This document shows positions 47,544 through 55,759 of a DNA stretch of 64,000 nucleotides, piece after piece (position 1 is the stretch's first letter; each line of letters begins with the position of its first letter). Below the pieces are notes generated by a model. It had not been told where the DNA came from and did not search any database. It worked only from the letters and a program-made list of their open reading frames with translations. Position numbers and translations under genes: made by a program. The DNA comes from Pirellulales bacterium (GTDB lineage: Bacteria > Planctomycetota > Planctomycetia > Pirellulales > JAEUIK01), in assembly GCA_019636335.1 (NCBI GenBank), contig JAHBXR010000016.1, positions 91,990-155,989 of the forward strand, written 5' to 3'.

Positions 47544-48260
47544 TTACTCGTCCGCCATTTCGCGGACATCCTCTCCCTGCACCAACAGCGTTCGCCGCGT
47601 CGTGATGACGCGACGCGAGTCTTTCGTGTAGCGATACTCCACCTCGACCATCGATCCGGCGCCGTCGGGCGAAGTTTGCACCGGGTACCACTTTACCACT
47701 TCGAAGAAGTCGGTGTTTTCATCGATCCAGCGTTCAATCGCGGTGTGCTCGGGCGGAGTGCGTTCCATTGTGAAACCGGTCAAGGCCGCGGCCGTGCCGA
47801 CGAGTGTCACGAGCAGCAGGACCTGTCCGGCCAGCGCACAGCGGTGAAAGGTCGCCGAACGATGGGCGATGCGTCGGCGCAGCAAGACCGCCAGAAAGGC
47901 ATCGCGCCAGATGTTGTGATAGACCTGCTTCAGATGCTGGGCGTCGCGGACCTGAGGCCTGGCCGTCATGGACGGCTTCTCGGCGGTGCGCTTCGTAGCG
48001 GGTGGCTTGGCGGTCGTAGCGACCGATATCGAGGGCGCATGGCTTTGCCGCTTCATCATCTCGGCGGCCACGTAGTCGGCCAGATCCTGCTCGGTGGTCG
48101 TCCAGTCGCGGGGCGTCGCGGCGCGATCGTGTACGCGGATCAGGCCCGCCTTCATCCGTTCGTAGACGCGGCCGATCTGCTGATCGCTGGGAGCATCGGT
48201 GCGATACAGTAGTCGCGTCGCCTCGACGATCGAGAGTCGCCGGTTGCTGCTCCTGGCCAT
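47544..48260 (-). CDS. Hypothetical membrane protein with HTH-like N terminus
   Basis: A 238-residue protein. The N terminus (SNRRLSIVEATRLLYRTDAPSDQQIGRVYERMKAG) resembles a small helix-turn-helix domain. A low-complexity linker with many A, T and K follows (about 75-110), then a short basic stretch and one membrane helix (CALAGQVLLLVTLVGTAAALTGF, about 145-167). The last 70 residues form an alpha/beta domain that would lie outside the membrane. No family is recognised; the topology suggests a small transmembrane regulator. The start at 48260 avoids a cysteine-rich upstream stretch that looks non-coding. It is convergent with the sulfatase gene. Confidence 0.62.
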   Translation of the reverse strand: MARSSNRRLSIVEATRLLYRTDAPSDQQIGRVYERMKAGLIRVHDRAATPRDWTTTEQDLADYVAAEMMKRQSHAPSISVATTAKPPATKRTAEKPSMTARPQVRDAQHLKQVYHNIWRDAFLAVLLRRRIAHRSATFHRCALAGQVLLLVTLVGTAAALTGFTMERTPPEHTAIERWIDENTDFFEVVKWYPVQTSPDGAGSMVEVEYRYTKDSRRVITTRRTLLVQGEDVREMADE

Positions 48261-48313
48261 GGGATTCCGTTCGAAGGCGGGAAAGAAACCTCGCGCGGCG
48301 TAGCAATACGTGC

Positions 48314-48349
48314 AGGCCGAGCCGCGCGCCACAGCGCGCGACTCGGCCT
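48314..48349 (-). terminator. Long hairpin downstream of the DUF1559 gene
   Basis: AGGCCGAG/CTCGGCCT plus CGCGCG/CGCGCG with one C-A mismatch. No T run follows on the minus strand, so it may stabilise or end the transcript rather than act as a classical terminator. Confidence 0.45.
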
Positions 48350-48389
48350 TACTCGTTCAATAGCTTGCTCTCGCGGCGAATGCGTAGCG

Positions 48390-49598
48390 CTAGTTCGCTT
48401 GATTAAAACTGTTCGGCAGCTTTTCGCGACCGTTGCGCGTCGAGATGGCACGCCACACGCCGAGGTGGATCTTGTCCTCGATTGTGCGGACCGAGCCATC
48501 CATCATCGCCACGTTCACGGCGTTCGAGAAATAGCTCCGCGCGGTGATCGCCGCGTAGGTGGGCGTCGTCGACGCGGTGGCAATATTGCGGTTCTTGCCT
48601 TCCTGCCAGTTCGTCCAATCGATGTCGGTATCGCCGGTCGCCGTGGCATTCACCGTCGCCGAGCTGGCGCTGACGCGATTGGCGCACATGACCTTCTGGT
48701 TCGGACGGAAGACCGTCGTGAAGCCGGCATGGTGTACGTGACCGTTGAACCACTCGGTGTGCCCCGTCTCCTTGTACTCGCCGGGCGTCCCCATCAGCGC
48801 GCCCAGGTCGACTGCGTCATCTGGAACGGTCGCGTTCTCGGGGAAGGCCGCATCGGACGCACCCAGATCGACCGCCGTTTCGTTCGAGTCGCGGAAGTAC
48901 GGCTGCCACGCTTTCACCTCGGCAAAGGCCAGCGTCGTGCTCAGGCCATCGCCGAAGTCGCCGTCGGTCAGCTTGCTGTTCGGGTAGCCCGAACCGTTAC
49001 CTCCCTTGCGCGTCACGGGATCGTAGACGAACCACGTGCCCATGTTCATGGCATAATTCACGGGGTAGTGCTTGTCCTCGCGAATCTCATCCCGCGGTTC
49101 CGCCGGCGAGACATACGTCGGCACGCGCAGCGTGCTGAGTACGGCGGTCGTACCGTCGGCCAGCGTGAACAGCGGCGGGGTGGTGCCGGCCGTCGCGTTC
49201 GCCTGCACGTAGTAGTTGTAGTTCTTCGTGAAGTCGATCTCCTCGTGGATCATCTTCTGTTCAAGATAGGGCAACAGCAGGATGTGAACGGACCAGCCAT
49301 CGATGTTCGGGTAGCCGGTGCCCAGCGCCGGCGGTTCTCCGGCCAACCAGGTGGGCGGGTAGTACGTCTTGGCGGAATTGAACGAGTTCATCGCCAAGGC
49401 GATCTGCTTGAGGTTGTTCCGCGATTGGGTGGCGCGGGCACTTTCGCGCGCCGCGTTGACCGCGGGAATCAACAGCCCGACCAGGATCGCAATGATCAAC
49501 ATGACGACGAGCAACTCGATGAGCGTGAACCCCAAGCGGCTCCTGCTCCTCGGTCTCATCCCACCACTTCGCGCGCGCCACGCAACGACGTCTTTCAT
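48390..49598 (-). CDS. DUF1559 pilin-like protein
   Basis: A 402-residue protein with a type IV pilin-like N terminus: the cleavage and methylation motif G-FTLIELLVVMLIIAILVGLLIPAV lies near residue 22, after a basic leader. The N1 region continues as AARESARATQSRNNLKQIALAMNSFNS, which is diagnostic of the DUF1559 family, hugely expanded in planctomycetes. The C-terminal H-x9-DG-type motif reads NVAMMDGSVRTI. A prepilin peptidase and type II-like secretion genes would be needed elsewhere; none are in the window. GAGGAG lies nine bases before ATG 49598. The natural role (pseudopilus, surface fibre) is not settled. Confidence 0.9.
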   Translation of the reverse strand: MKDVVAWRARSGGMRPRSRSRLGFTLIELLVVMLIIAILVGLLIPAVNAARESARATQSRNNLKQIALAMNSFNSAKTYYPPTWLAGEPPALGTGYPNIDGWSVHILLLPYLEQKMIHEEIDFTKNYNYYVQANATAGTTPPLFTLADGTTAVLSTLRVPTYVSPAEPRDEIREDKHYPVNYAMNMGTWFVYDPVTRKGGNGSGYPNSKLTDGDFGDGLSTTLAFAEVKAWQPYFRDSNETAVDLGASDAAFPENATVPDDAVDLGALMGTPGEYKETGHTEWFNGHVHHAGFTTVFRPNQKVMCANRVSASSATVNATATGDTDIDWTNWQEGKNRNIATASTTPTYAAITARSYFSNAVNVAMMDGSVRTIEDKIHLGVWRAISTRNGREKLPNSFNQAN

Positions 49599-50071
49599 CT
49601 TTCCAGACTCCTCGGTGTACGTTGTTTCGACACTTACCTGCCCCAGCACGGCGCGCAACGCGAGCGCACACGGCGTGTTGGCCGTTTTTCGGGGATATGC
49701 CTCGACGGGCATTTCAGGCTCGCCGCCGTCAGCAGCAAGCGGAATGCCAACACTTACAATTCCGCAAGCAACAACACCGGCGGCACACTGTTTTTATTGC
49801 TTGGGGGGCATGCGGAATGCGCGCACGAAAGGTCTGGAAACAAGCCATTCCACGCGGTCGCGGCCCACCGCAAAAAAACAGCAGTAAAAGAATTCTTTCG
49901 CTTGCCTCGACGAGCATCGTGCGCGCGATGTTATTCGTGCTGCGGTGTGAAGCGTATCGACATCGCTGTCGAGCGAATGTCATTTGCCGCGTCTCGCGAA
50001 ACGCGAAGAAGTGCGTCGTGTGATGACGCAGTTGCCACAGTTTGCCTGGATCAATACCGTGTGCCAGGGCA
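49599..50071. other. Intergenic region upstream of the DUF1559 gene
   Basis: These 473 bases should hold the promoter of the DUF1559 gene on the minus strand. No consensus promoter, RNA gene or clear reading frame was recognised. Confidence 0.3.
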
Positions 50072-51340
50072 TCAAGTAATGGGAGGAGTAGTTGCGGGTT
50101 CGCCTCGAACTTTTCCATCGAGCAGGCAGCTCACATTCACGTCTCCCAGCACGTTGATGGTCGTGCGGCAGCGATCCAAGAACCAGTCGACCGCCAGTAG
50201 CAGGCCAATATACTCCACAGGCAAACCCACCGCGGTGAAGACGAGCGTCATCGTTACCAAACCCGCCTCGGGAATGCCCGCCGCGCCGACCGACGCAAAA
50301 ATCGACGTGACGACCACGGTCATCTGCTGGGCAAACGAAAGATGCTCACCCAGCAACTGCGCCACGAACAGGGCCGCCATCGCTTCATAGAGGGCGGTGC
50401 CGTCGTTGTTGAAGTTTGCCCCCACCAGGGCCCCCATGCTGGCCGATTCCTCGCGCAGCTTTACCTTCTCTGTCAGACAGGCATACGTCACGGGCATCGT
50501 GGCCGTGGAACTGCTGGTCGAGAAGGCCATGAGTAGCGCATCGCGCATGCCGCGAAAGACATCTTTCGGCTGGACCCAAGAAAAGAACCGAATGCGCAGC
50601 ATGTACCAGGTGGTTTGCAGCAGCAGCGCCACCAGCACCGCCACGACGAACGCCCCCATCGCTTGGAAGGGCCCAAAGCCCTGCGTGCCGACGACCTTGG
50701 CCACCACGGCGAAGACCCCGATCGGCACGAGCTGGATAATCCAGTGCAACACGGTCAACAAGACGTGATAGGCTACCTCGACCAGGTTCTCCACGTCGTT
50801 GATCGGCTTTTCCTTCACGCCGCGCAGGGCCACCCCGAACGCCACGGCGATGATGATTACCCCGATGATGTTTTGCTTATCTCCCAAGGGGCCCAGGATG
50901 CTCCGCGGCACGTTGTCGACCAGCAATTCGATCGGCGAGCGCTCGGTGACCGGCTTCTCGCCCAGCCCCTGGGGCTTTTCCAACTCGGACCAGGTACCCG
51001 GCTGCAGCAAGTTGGCCACCGCCAGCCCAATCATGATCGCCACCGTCGTGTTGAGCAGCAGCAGAAAGGCCAGCCGCCCCGCCGTGCGGCCGGGAATCTT
51101 CGTCGTCATCAACACGTGCGTCACCGCCACGAGAATCAAGGGGGGCGCCAGCGCCCCGAGAAGCTGCAGGATGATCTTGCTCGGAATGTCGAAGATCAGC
51201 GCGTCATCTCCCAGGGCGACTCCCGTCCCGATCCCCAGGATCATGGCGACCAGGATCCGCAGATAAAGAGGAATCGCGTTCCAGCGTGCCAGCCAGCCAG
51301 TCGCTTGGGCATTCGGTGACGTCACGGGCATTTCTCCCAT
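50072..51340 (-). CDS. Dicarboxylate/amino acid:cation symporter (DAACS family)
   Basis: A 422-residue membrane transporter of the GltP/DctA type with about eight helices and two re-entrant hairpins. The hallmark serine-rich loop appears as STSSSTATMPVT and the cation/substrate motif as FNNDGTALYEA; the second re-entrant loop is SVGAAGIPEAGLV. These fit uptake of C4-dicarboxylates or acidic amino acids with protons or sodium. A polar insert (TERSPIELLVDNVPRS) between helices is also seen in planctomycete homologues. The first ATG is 51340; an ATG nine bases later is possible. It is a single gene. Confidence 0.9.
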   Translation of the reverse strand: MGEMPVTSPNAQATGWLARWNAIPLYLRILVAMILGIGTGVALGDDALIFDIPSKIILQLLGALAPPLILVAVTHVLMTTKIPGRTAGRLAFLLLLNTTVAIMIGLAVANLLQPGTWSELEKPQGLGEKPVTERSPIELLVDNVPRSILGPLGDKQNIIGVIIIAVAFGVALRGVKEKPINDVENLVEVAYHVLLTVLHWIIQLVPIGVFAVVAKVVGTQGFGPFQAMGAFVVAVLVALLLQTTWYMLRIRFFSWVQPKDVFRGMRDALLMAFSTSSSTATMPVTYACLTEKVKLREESASMGALVGANFNNDGTALYEAMAALFVAQLLGEHLSFAQQMTVVVTSIFASVGAAGIPEAGLVTMTLVFTAVGLPVEYIGLLLAVDWFLDRCRTTINVLGDVNVSCLLDGKVRGEPATTPPIT

Positions 51341-51602
51341 CGGGCAACATATACGGGCAGCACGAGCCGGCGACCAACGCGAACGTCACTCGCAAGCAGC
51401 TTCCACGCCTAGCGTGATGGACCGGATTGTAGAGGGACGCTGCTCGGTTGAATACATGGATTGGAACGCTCCAGGTACGGAGGCTGCCTCCTGGAAGCCG
51501 GTTCTGAATTGCGTGGACTCCTGCCGGATCGTGGCCAGGGAAACTGGCCAGCGGTATCATCAGCGCGCCCCTGACTAGGGGAAATTATGGCCAAGAAGAA
51601 GC

Positions 51603-51628
51603 CGCCAGGCAGTAATCGATGCCTGGCG
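51603..51628 (-). terminator. Hairpin downstream of the two-component operon
   Basis: A perfect 9-bp stem CGCCAGGCA / TGCCTGGCG with an eight-base loop, followed on the minus strand by a CTTCTTCTT tract. It is a probable terminator of the response-regulator transcript. The rest of 51341-51684 contains only a short GGAGGC/GCCTCC palindrome. Confidence 0.5.
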
Positions 51629-51684
51629 ATAGGAGAGAAGCCGGGAAGTTGCCGTGGTGAGATTTGGAGCACTCGTTCGCAGCG

Positions 51685-52347
51685 CTAGCGCAGTCGCGCT
51701 TCCTGCGCAGCTCCCGCAATATCTCCCAGGATGCGGTGGGTGATGGCCAGCTCCAGCAACTCCGCCAGCGAGCGGACTTGCAGCTTGCGCATGATGGCAG
51801 CGCGGCGCATTTCCACGGCTCGCTCGGAGATCAAGAGCCTGGCCGCCATCGCCTTGTTGGGAATGCCCGCGAGCAACAACTCAAGCGTCTCGCGGTCGCG
51901 CTCGGTGAGCCGCGCGATGCGCTCGTCGAGTTGCCGATACTCTGCCTCGCGGCGGCGCCATTCGGCGTCGCGCGCAAAGGCGGCCTCGAGAAGTTGCCGC
52001 AACGCGTGACGTTCGAATGGCTTTTCCAAAAACTCGATCGCGCCGGTCTTCATCGCCGCGACGGCCATCGAAACGTCGGCATGCGCCGTGATGAAGATGA
52101 CCGGGATGCGCTTTCCTTCGCGAATCAGTTGCTCGTACAGCTCGAGACCCGTCTGCCCCGGCATCTGGATGTCGAGCAGCAGGCAGCCGGGCATCTCGGG
52201 CTGGTAGACGTCGTAGAACGCCCTCGCCGACTCGAAGCCGCGCGCGGCATAATTCATGGCGCACGCCAGCGCCACGAGCGACTCTCGCATCTGGCGATCA
52301 TCGTCAACGACAAACAGTGTGGGTGGCAGCGCCAGGTTCGATTTCAT
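51685..52347 (-). CDS. FixJ-like response regulator
   Basis: A 220-residue two-component regulator. The receiver domain has the acidic pocket D15-D16, phosphoacceptor D59 (LLLDIQMPGQTGL), T88 and K109 (FLEKPF). A short linker leads to a LuxR/FixJ-type helix-turn-helix (LTERDRETLELLLAGIPNKAMAARLLISERAVEMRRAAIMRKLQ, about 145-190). It begins inside the 3' end of the histidine kinase gene (44-base overlap), so translation is coupled and the pair are cognate. The probable targets are the divergent nitrate genes; this is inferred from position. Confidence 0.92.
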   Translation of the reverse strand: MKSNLALPPTLFVVDDDRQMRESLVALACAMNYAARGFESARAFYDVYQPEMPGCLLLDIQMPGQTGLELYEQLIREGKRIPVIFITAHADVSMAVAAMKTGAIEFLEKPFERHALRQLLEAAFARDAEWRRREAEYRQLDERIARLTERDRETLELLLAGIPNKAMAARLLISERAVEMRRAAIMRKLQVRSLAELLELAITHRILGDIAGAAQEARLR

Positions 52348-53899
52348 GCGATGTGGCTAGCGGAAGATTCAACACGACACGGGCGCCCCCGGCGGACCGG
52401 TTCTCGATCTGTAATCCCCCCTGGTACCGCTCGAGCAGGGTGCGACTGATGGCAAGCCCCATGCCCAGTCCATCCTGCTTCGTCGTGAAGTAAGGGGCCA
52501 ACGAGCGTTCCAAGGCGGACTCTGAAAAGCCTGGGCCATTGTCCACGATCTCGATCTCCCCCTCCTGCTCGACGAGCGACGTCGTCAACCAGATGCGGCG
52601 ATCACCACGCGGCAGTACGGCCAGGGCCTGGAGGGCATTCTGGATCAGATTGACCACGACCTGTTGGATCTCGATCGCATCGACCTCGACCTCGAGTGGC
52701 GTGGCACTGGTTCGTAATGAGAGTTCGACGGCGGCCTGGGCGAGCTGCGGCGAACACAGTTCGCACACGTCCCGCACGAGAACATTCAAGTCGACACGAG
52801 TCAACGACGGCTCTCCGCGCCGCACAAAGTTGCGCATGCGTCGCACGATCGCGCCAGCTCGCAAGGCGGCCTGCTTGATTTGCGCTAGAGGGCCCTCCAA
52901 CGCCCCACGATCGCTCGATGGCGACTCCAGCAGCACCTCGACAGTATCGGCAAACGTGGCGATGCTGGCCAACGGTTGATTGATCTCATGCGCCAGGCCC
53001 GTGGCCAATTGTCCCAACGCGGTAATGCGCGCGGCGTGAGCAAGCTGCGTGCCCAATTCGAGCGTCCGCTGCTCCAATGCCTTTCGTTCTGCCATCTCGT
53101 TCGCTAGCGCGGCATTGGCCGCGCTCAGCTCTCGGGTACGCACCGCAACACGATCTTCCAGTTCGTCGCGAGCCCGCGCGAGTCGCTGCGAAAGCTGTCG
53201 CTGTTCTACTTCGCTCGTGGCCAGTTGCTGTACTTGTGCGCGAATCAAACGCGTGGCGGGAGTCAGGACCACAAAATACACGCTTGCCAGCATCACGACG
53301 ACCGCGGCCATGATGGACAGCCCCATGCCGCGCAGCCAGACCAACTCGCGTTCTGCGGCCTGCTCCAACTGTGCCACGACTTGCTCCATGCCGCCCAGAA
53401 ACGCGGCCTCGCGATCGAGCAGATACTGCAAGTCGAGCGGTTCGGTCACCTGCCCCGCTTCGCGCAGGGCCAGCACGGTCGCCGTGGCCACGACGTCCTC
53501 GAGCGGAGCATCAAGATCGTGCAAGGCCGCCGCGATGGCGTTCTGCTCTCGGTGGCCGAAGTCGACCTCGGCCGCGGTCAATTGATAGTGGACCGCTTTC
53601 CAGTTCTGCAGGTCGTCGAGCAGCTCGGTCCGTCGTTGGGCATGCGTGTCGCCGGGCGGAAGGCTCGCCAAGGCGAGTGCCTCCTTGGAGATCTTCTGCG
53701 AGAGCATGCGCTGTCGGCCCGCCAGATTGATCTTGGGGGGATAGATGCTCAGACCGAGCAGCATCGGTTGCACTACGGCCTGATGGAGCACAATCAAGAA
53801 CGCCACCGCCACCAGGGCCATCCAGTAGCGACGCGACCAACTCTGTACCAGCAGGTATGCAGATTCCGCTCGCGGGCGTGCGTAAGACTTGGGGGGCAT
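52304..53899 (-). CDS. Sensor histidine kinase with NarX/PilJ-like nitrate-sensing domain
   Basis: A 531-residue membrane kinase. Helices at about 25-43 and 192-212 bracket a periplasmic helical domain. Just after the first helix lies INLAGRQRMLSQKI (57-70), which matches the P-box of NarX/NarQ (IN-x-AG-x-x-RM-x-S); R64 aligns with the arginine that contacts nitrate in NarX. A coiled coil (about 225-285) leads to the H-box GLAHEINQPLASI (H304), a FixL/NtrB-like transmitter. The ATPase motifs are an N-box, DNGPGFSE and GLGMGLAISRTLLERYQGG. The gene is divergent from the nitrate transporter, supporting nitrate or nitrite as ligand. The start at 53899 is chosen over 54076 because upstream codons look non-coding; the ribosome site is weak. 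Confidence 0.88.
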   Translation of the reverse strand: MPPKSYARPRAESAYLLVQSWSRRYWMALVAVAFLIVLHQAVVQPMLLGLSIYPPKINLAGRQRMLSQKISKEALALASLPPGDTHAQRRTELLDDLQNWKAVHYQLTAAEVDFGHREQNAIAAALHDLDAPLEDVVATATVLALREAGQVTEPLDLQYLLDREAAFLGGMEQVVAQLEQAAERELVWLRGMGLSIMAAVVVMLASVYFVVLTPATRLIRAQVQQLATSEVEQRQLSQRLARARDELEDRVAVRTRELSAANAALANEMAERKALEQRTLELGTQLAHAARITALGQLATGLAHEINQPLASIATFADTVEVLLESPSSDRGALEGPLAQIKQAALRAGAIVRRMRNFVRRGEPSLTRVDLNVLVRDVCELCSPQLAQAAVELSLRTSATPLEVEVDAIEIQQVVVNLIQNALQALAVLPRGDRRIWLTTSLVEQEGEIEIVDNGPGFSESALERSLAPYFTTKQDGLGMGLAISRTLLERYQGGLQIENRSAGGARVVLNLPLATSHEIEPGAATHTVCR

Positions 53900-54262
53900 G
53901 AGTTCCAAAAAGCGACACGTCCGCCGCCTAGCCGGTCTCGAGTAATCTCCAACGAGAACCTCTCTAGAAAACGGCATTCCAAACGGGGAAAAACTCCAGA
54001 ACTCGGCGCATGCCCCCGTTTTCCCGGGCCGAAAGACGCGGCTGCCATGCGCTGTGCGATGTTGCTGCATACGCAAGCAGCAACTGCTGCCCGGGGAAAG
54101 GGCATGATCGGGCAGGCTCGGCCTCCGATTGGCTTCGGTTCGCCGCAGAAAGCTTCGGCTTTCCGAAGAATCCTACGCCCCTTCGGCCGCTCGGAACGAA
54201 CGTTGCCCAGGGCTGGTTTCATCGCTGCCCCTCCACCATCCAACGTTCCGAGACCGCCCCTC
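53900..54262. promoter_or_regulatory. Control region between the two-component genes and the nitrate operon, with nested hairpins
   Basis: No gene. On the plus strand there is a perfect stem GTTGCTGC/GCAGCAAC (54061-54084), nested inside an imperfect long repeat ATGCCC-TTTTCCCGGG / CCCGGGGAAAGGGCAT (about 54010-54104). CTTCGG/CCGAAG is at about 54153-54168. These may form a structured leader of the transporter mRNA or be binding sites for the adjacent regulator. Confidence 0.4.
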
Positions 54263-55642
54263 ATGTCGCAGCCTGCCAAGGCCATCCGTATCGATCTGTT
54301 CAACTTTTCCACGCCGCAGATGCGTGCCTTTCATCTGGCGTGGATGGCCTTCTTCGTCTGCTTCTTTGCCTGGTTCGGCATCGCTCCGCTGATGTCGATC
54401 GTGCGTGAGGAATTGCAACTCACCAAGTCGCAAGTGGGCTGGTGCCTGATCGGGTCGGTGGCCATCACGATTATCTCCCGGCTCTTCATTGGCTGGCTGT
54501 GCGATCGCATCGGCCCGCGTCTGTGCTACACCGGTTTGTTGATCGTCGGATCGCTGCCGGTCTTCGGCATTGCCCTGGCGAACGACTTCGAATCGTTTCT
54601 GTTCTTCCGTGTGTTGATCGGCGTGATTGGAGCCAGCTTTGTTATCACGCAGTACCACACTTCGGCCATGTTCGCCGACAACTGCGTCGGCACCGCCAAT
54701 GCCACGACTGCCGGCTGGGGCAATCTCGGCGGCGGCGTGACGCAGTTCGCCATGCCGATGATCCTTGCCACGTTCGTCGGCGTGCTGGGCCTGTCGAATG
54801 CCGCGGGCTGGCGTTTGTCGATGGTCGTGGCCGGCGCGCTGTGCATGGCGATGGGCGTCGCCTACTTTTACCTCACGCAAGATACGCCCGCCGGCAACTT
54901 GCGCGATCTGCGAGCAAACGGCCAGCTACCCGAGTCGAAGAAGTCGGCCGGTTCGTTCGCCGCAGCCTGCCGCGATCCGCGCGTGTGGATCCTGGCCGCC
55001 CTCTACGGCGCTTGTTTCGGGCTCGAGCTGACGGTGAAGAACGTCGCCGCGCTCTACTTCGTCGACTCCTTCGAGACCCTCCGCCGGCTCGATCCCCTCG
55101 ACGCCGCACGCTATGCCGGATTGATCGTCGGTCTCTACGGTTCGATGAACTTCTTTGCCCGCACGCTGGGTGGGTGGATCGGCGATCGCTCCGGCAATCG
55201 TTGGGGCTGGGATGGCCGCGTCCGCTGGCTCTTTGTCGCGATTTTCTGCGAAGGAGTGATACTCATCCTCTTCTCGCAGACCCGCTCGCTCGCGGCGGCG
55301 ATTCCGGCGCTGGTGGTTTTCGCCCTCTTCGTGCAGATGTCGTGCGGAGCGACGTTTTCCATCGTCCCCTTCGTCCTGCCGCGTGCGGTCGGTTCCGTCT
55401 CGGGCATCGTCGGCGCAGGGGGTAATCTGGCCGCCGTTGGCGCAGGGTTTCTTTTCAAGAGCGAAAACCTCGACTGGTCGACCGCGTTTCTCCTGCTCGG
55501 GGCCGCCGTCACGCTCTGCTCCTTTCTCAGCTTTAGACTCAACCTGGGTTGGAACTCGGCCCTTGCCGAGTCGTCCCCCCTCGCTCGCGAACCGCGGCTC
55601 CGCCTGGGCGAACCATCTATTCCCGCCCTGCAAGACACCTGA
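54263..55642 (+). CDS. NarK/NasA-type nitrate/nitrite transporter (MFS)
   Basis: A 459-residue major facilitator with 12 predicted helices. Signature segments of the nitrate/nitrite porter family are FFVCFFAWFGIAPLM in helix 1, the glycine-rich nitrate signature GWGNLGGGVTQFAMP in helix 5 and its counterpart GIVGAGGNLAAVGAGFLF in helix 11. The loop between helices 2 and 3 has the MFS motif GWLCDRIGPR. The frame is open far upstream (to 53225), but that part lies antisense to the kinase gene; the ATG at 54263 gives the family length. It is the first gene of the nitrate operon. It imports nitrate for assimilation and perhaps exports nitrite. Confidence 0.93.
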   Translation: MSQPAKAIRIDLFNFSTPQMRAFHLAWMAFFVCFFAWFGIAPLMSIVREELQLTKSQVGWCLIGSVAITIISRLFIGWLCDRIGPRLCYTGLLIVGSLPVFGIALANDFESFLFFRVLIGVIGASFVITQYHTSAMFADNCVGTANATTAGWGNLGGGVTQFAMPMILATFVGVLGLSNAAGWRLSMVVAGALCMAMGVAYFYLTQDTPAGNLRDLRANGQLPESKKSAGSFAAACRDPRVWILAALYGACFGLELTVKNVAALYFVDSFETLRRLDPLDAARYAGLIVGLYGSMNFFARTLGGWIGDRSGNRWGWDGRVRWLFVAIFCEGVILILFSQTRSLAAAIPALVVFALFVQMSCGATFSIVPFVLPRAVGSVSGIVGAGGNLAAVGAGFLFKSENLDWSTAFLLLGAAVTLCSFLSFRLNLGWNSALAESSPLAREPRLRLGEPSIPALQDT

Positions 55643-55759
55643 CCCGGGCGGCGTAACCCCTGTCGCCGGACACCAACGCGAAGTCCAGCGCAGGTCATGC
55701 TCCCGTGGAACGAATTTCTTTCTCCACTCCAACGCACGATTCCCGCGACAAGAAGACTT

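Noticed and set aside
53225..54262. The nitrate transporter frame extended to an upstream ATG at 53225
   Set aside because: This extension is antisense to the histidine kinase gene and would add more than 340 residues with no domain to a standard-length transporter.
53900..54262. An ANTAR/NasR-type antitermination leader for the nitrate operon
   Set aside because: No ANTAR protein is encoded nearby, the adjacent regulator is FixJ-like, and no terminator with a T run follows the hairpins.
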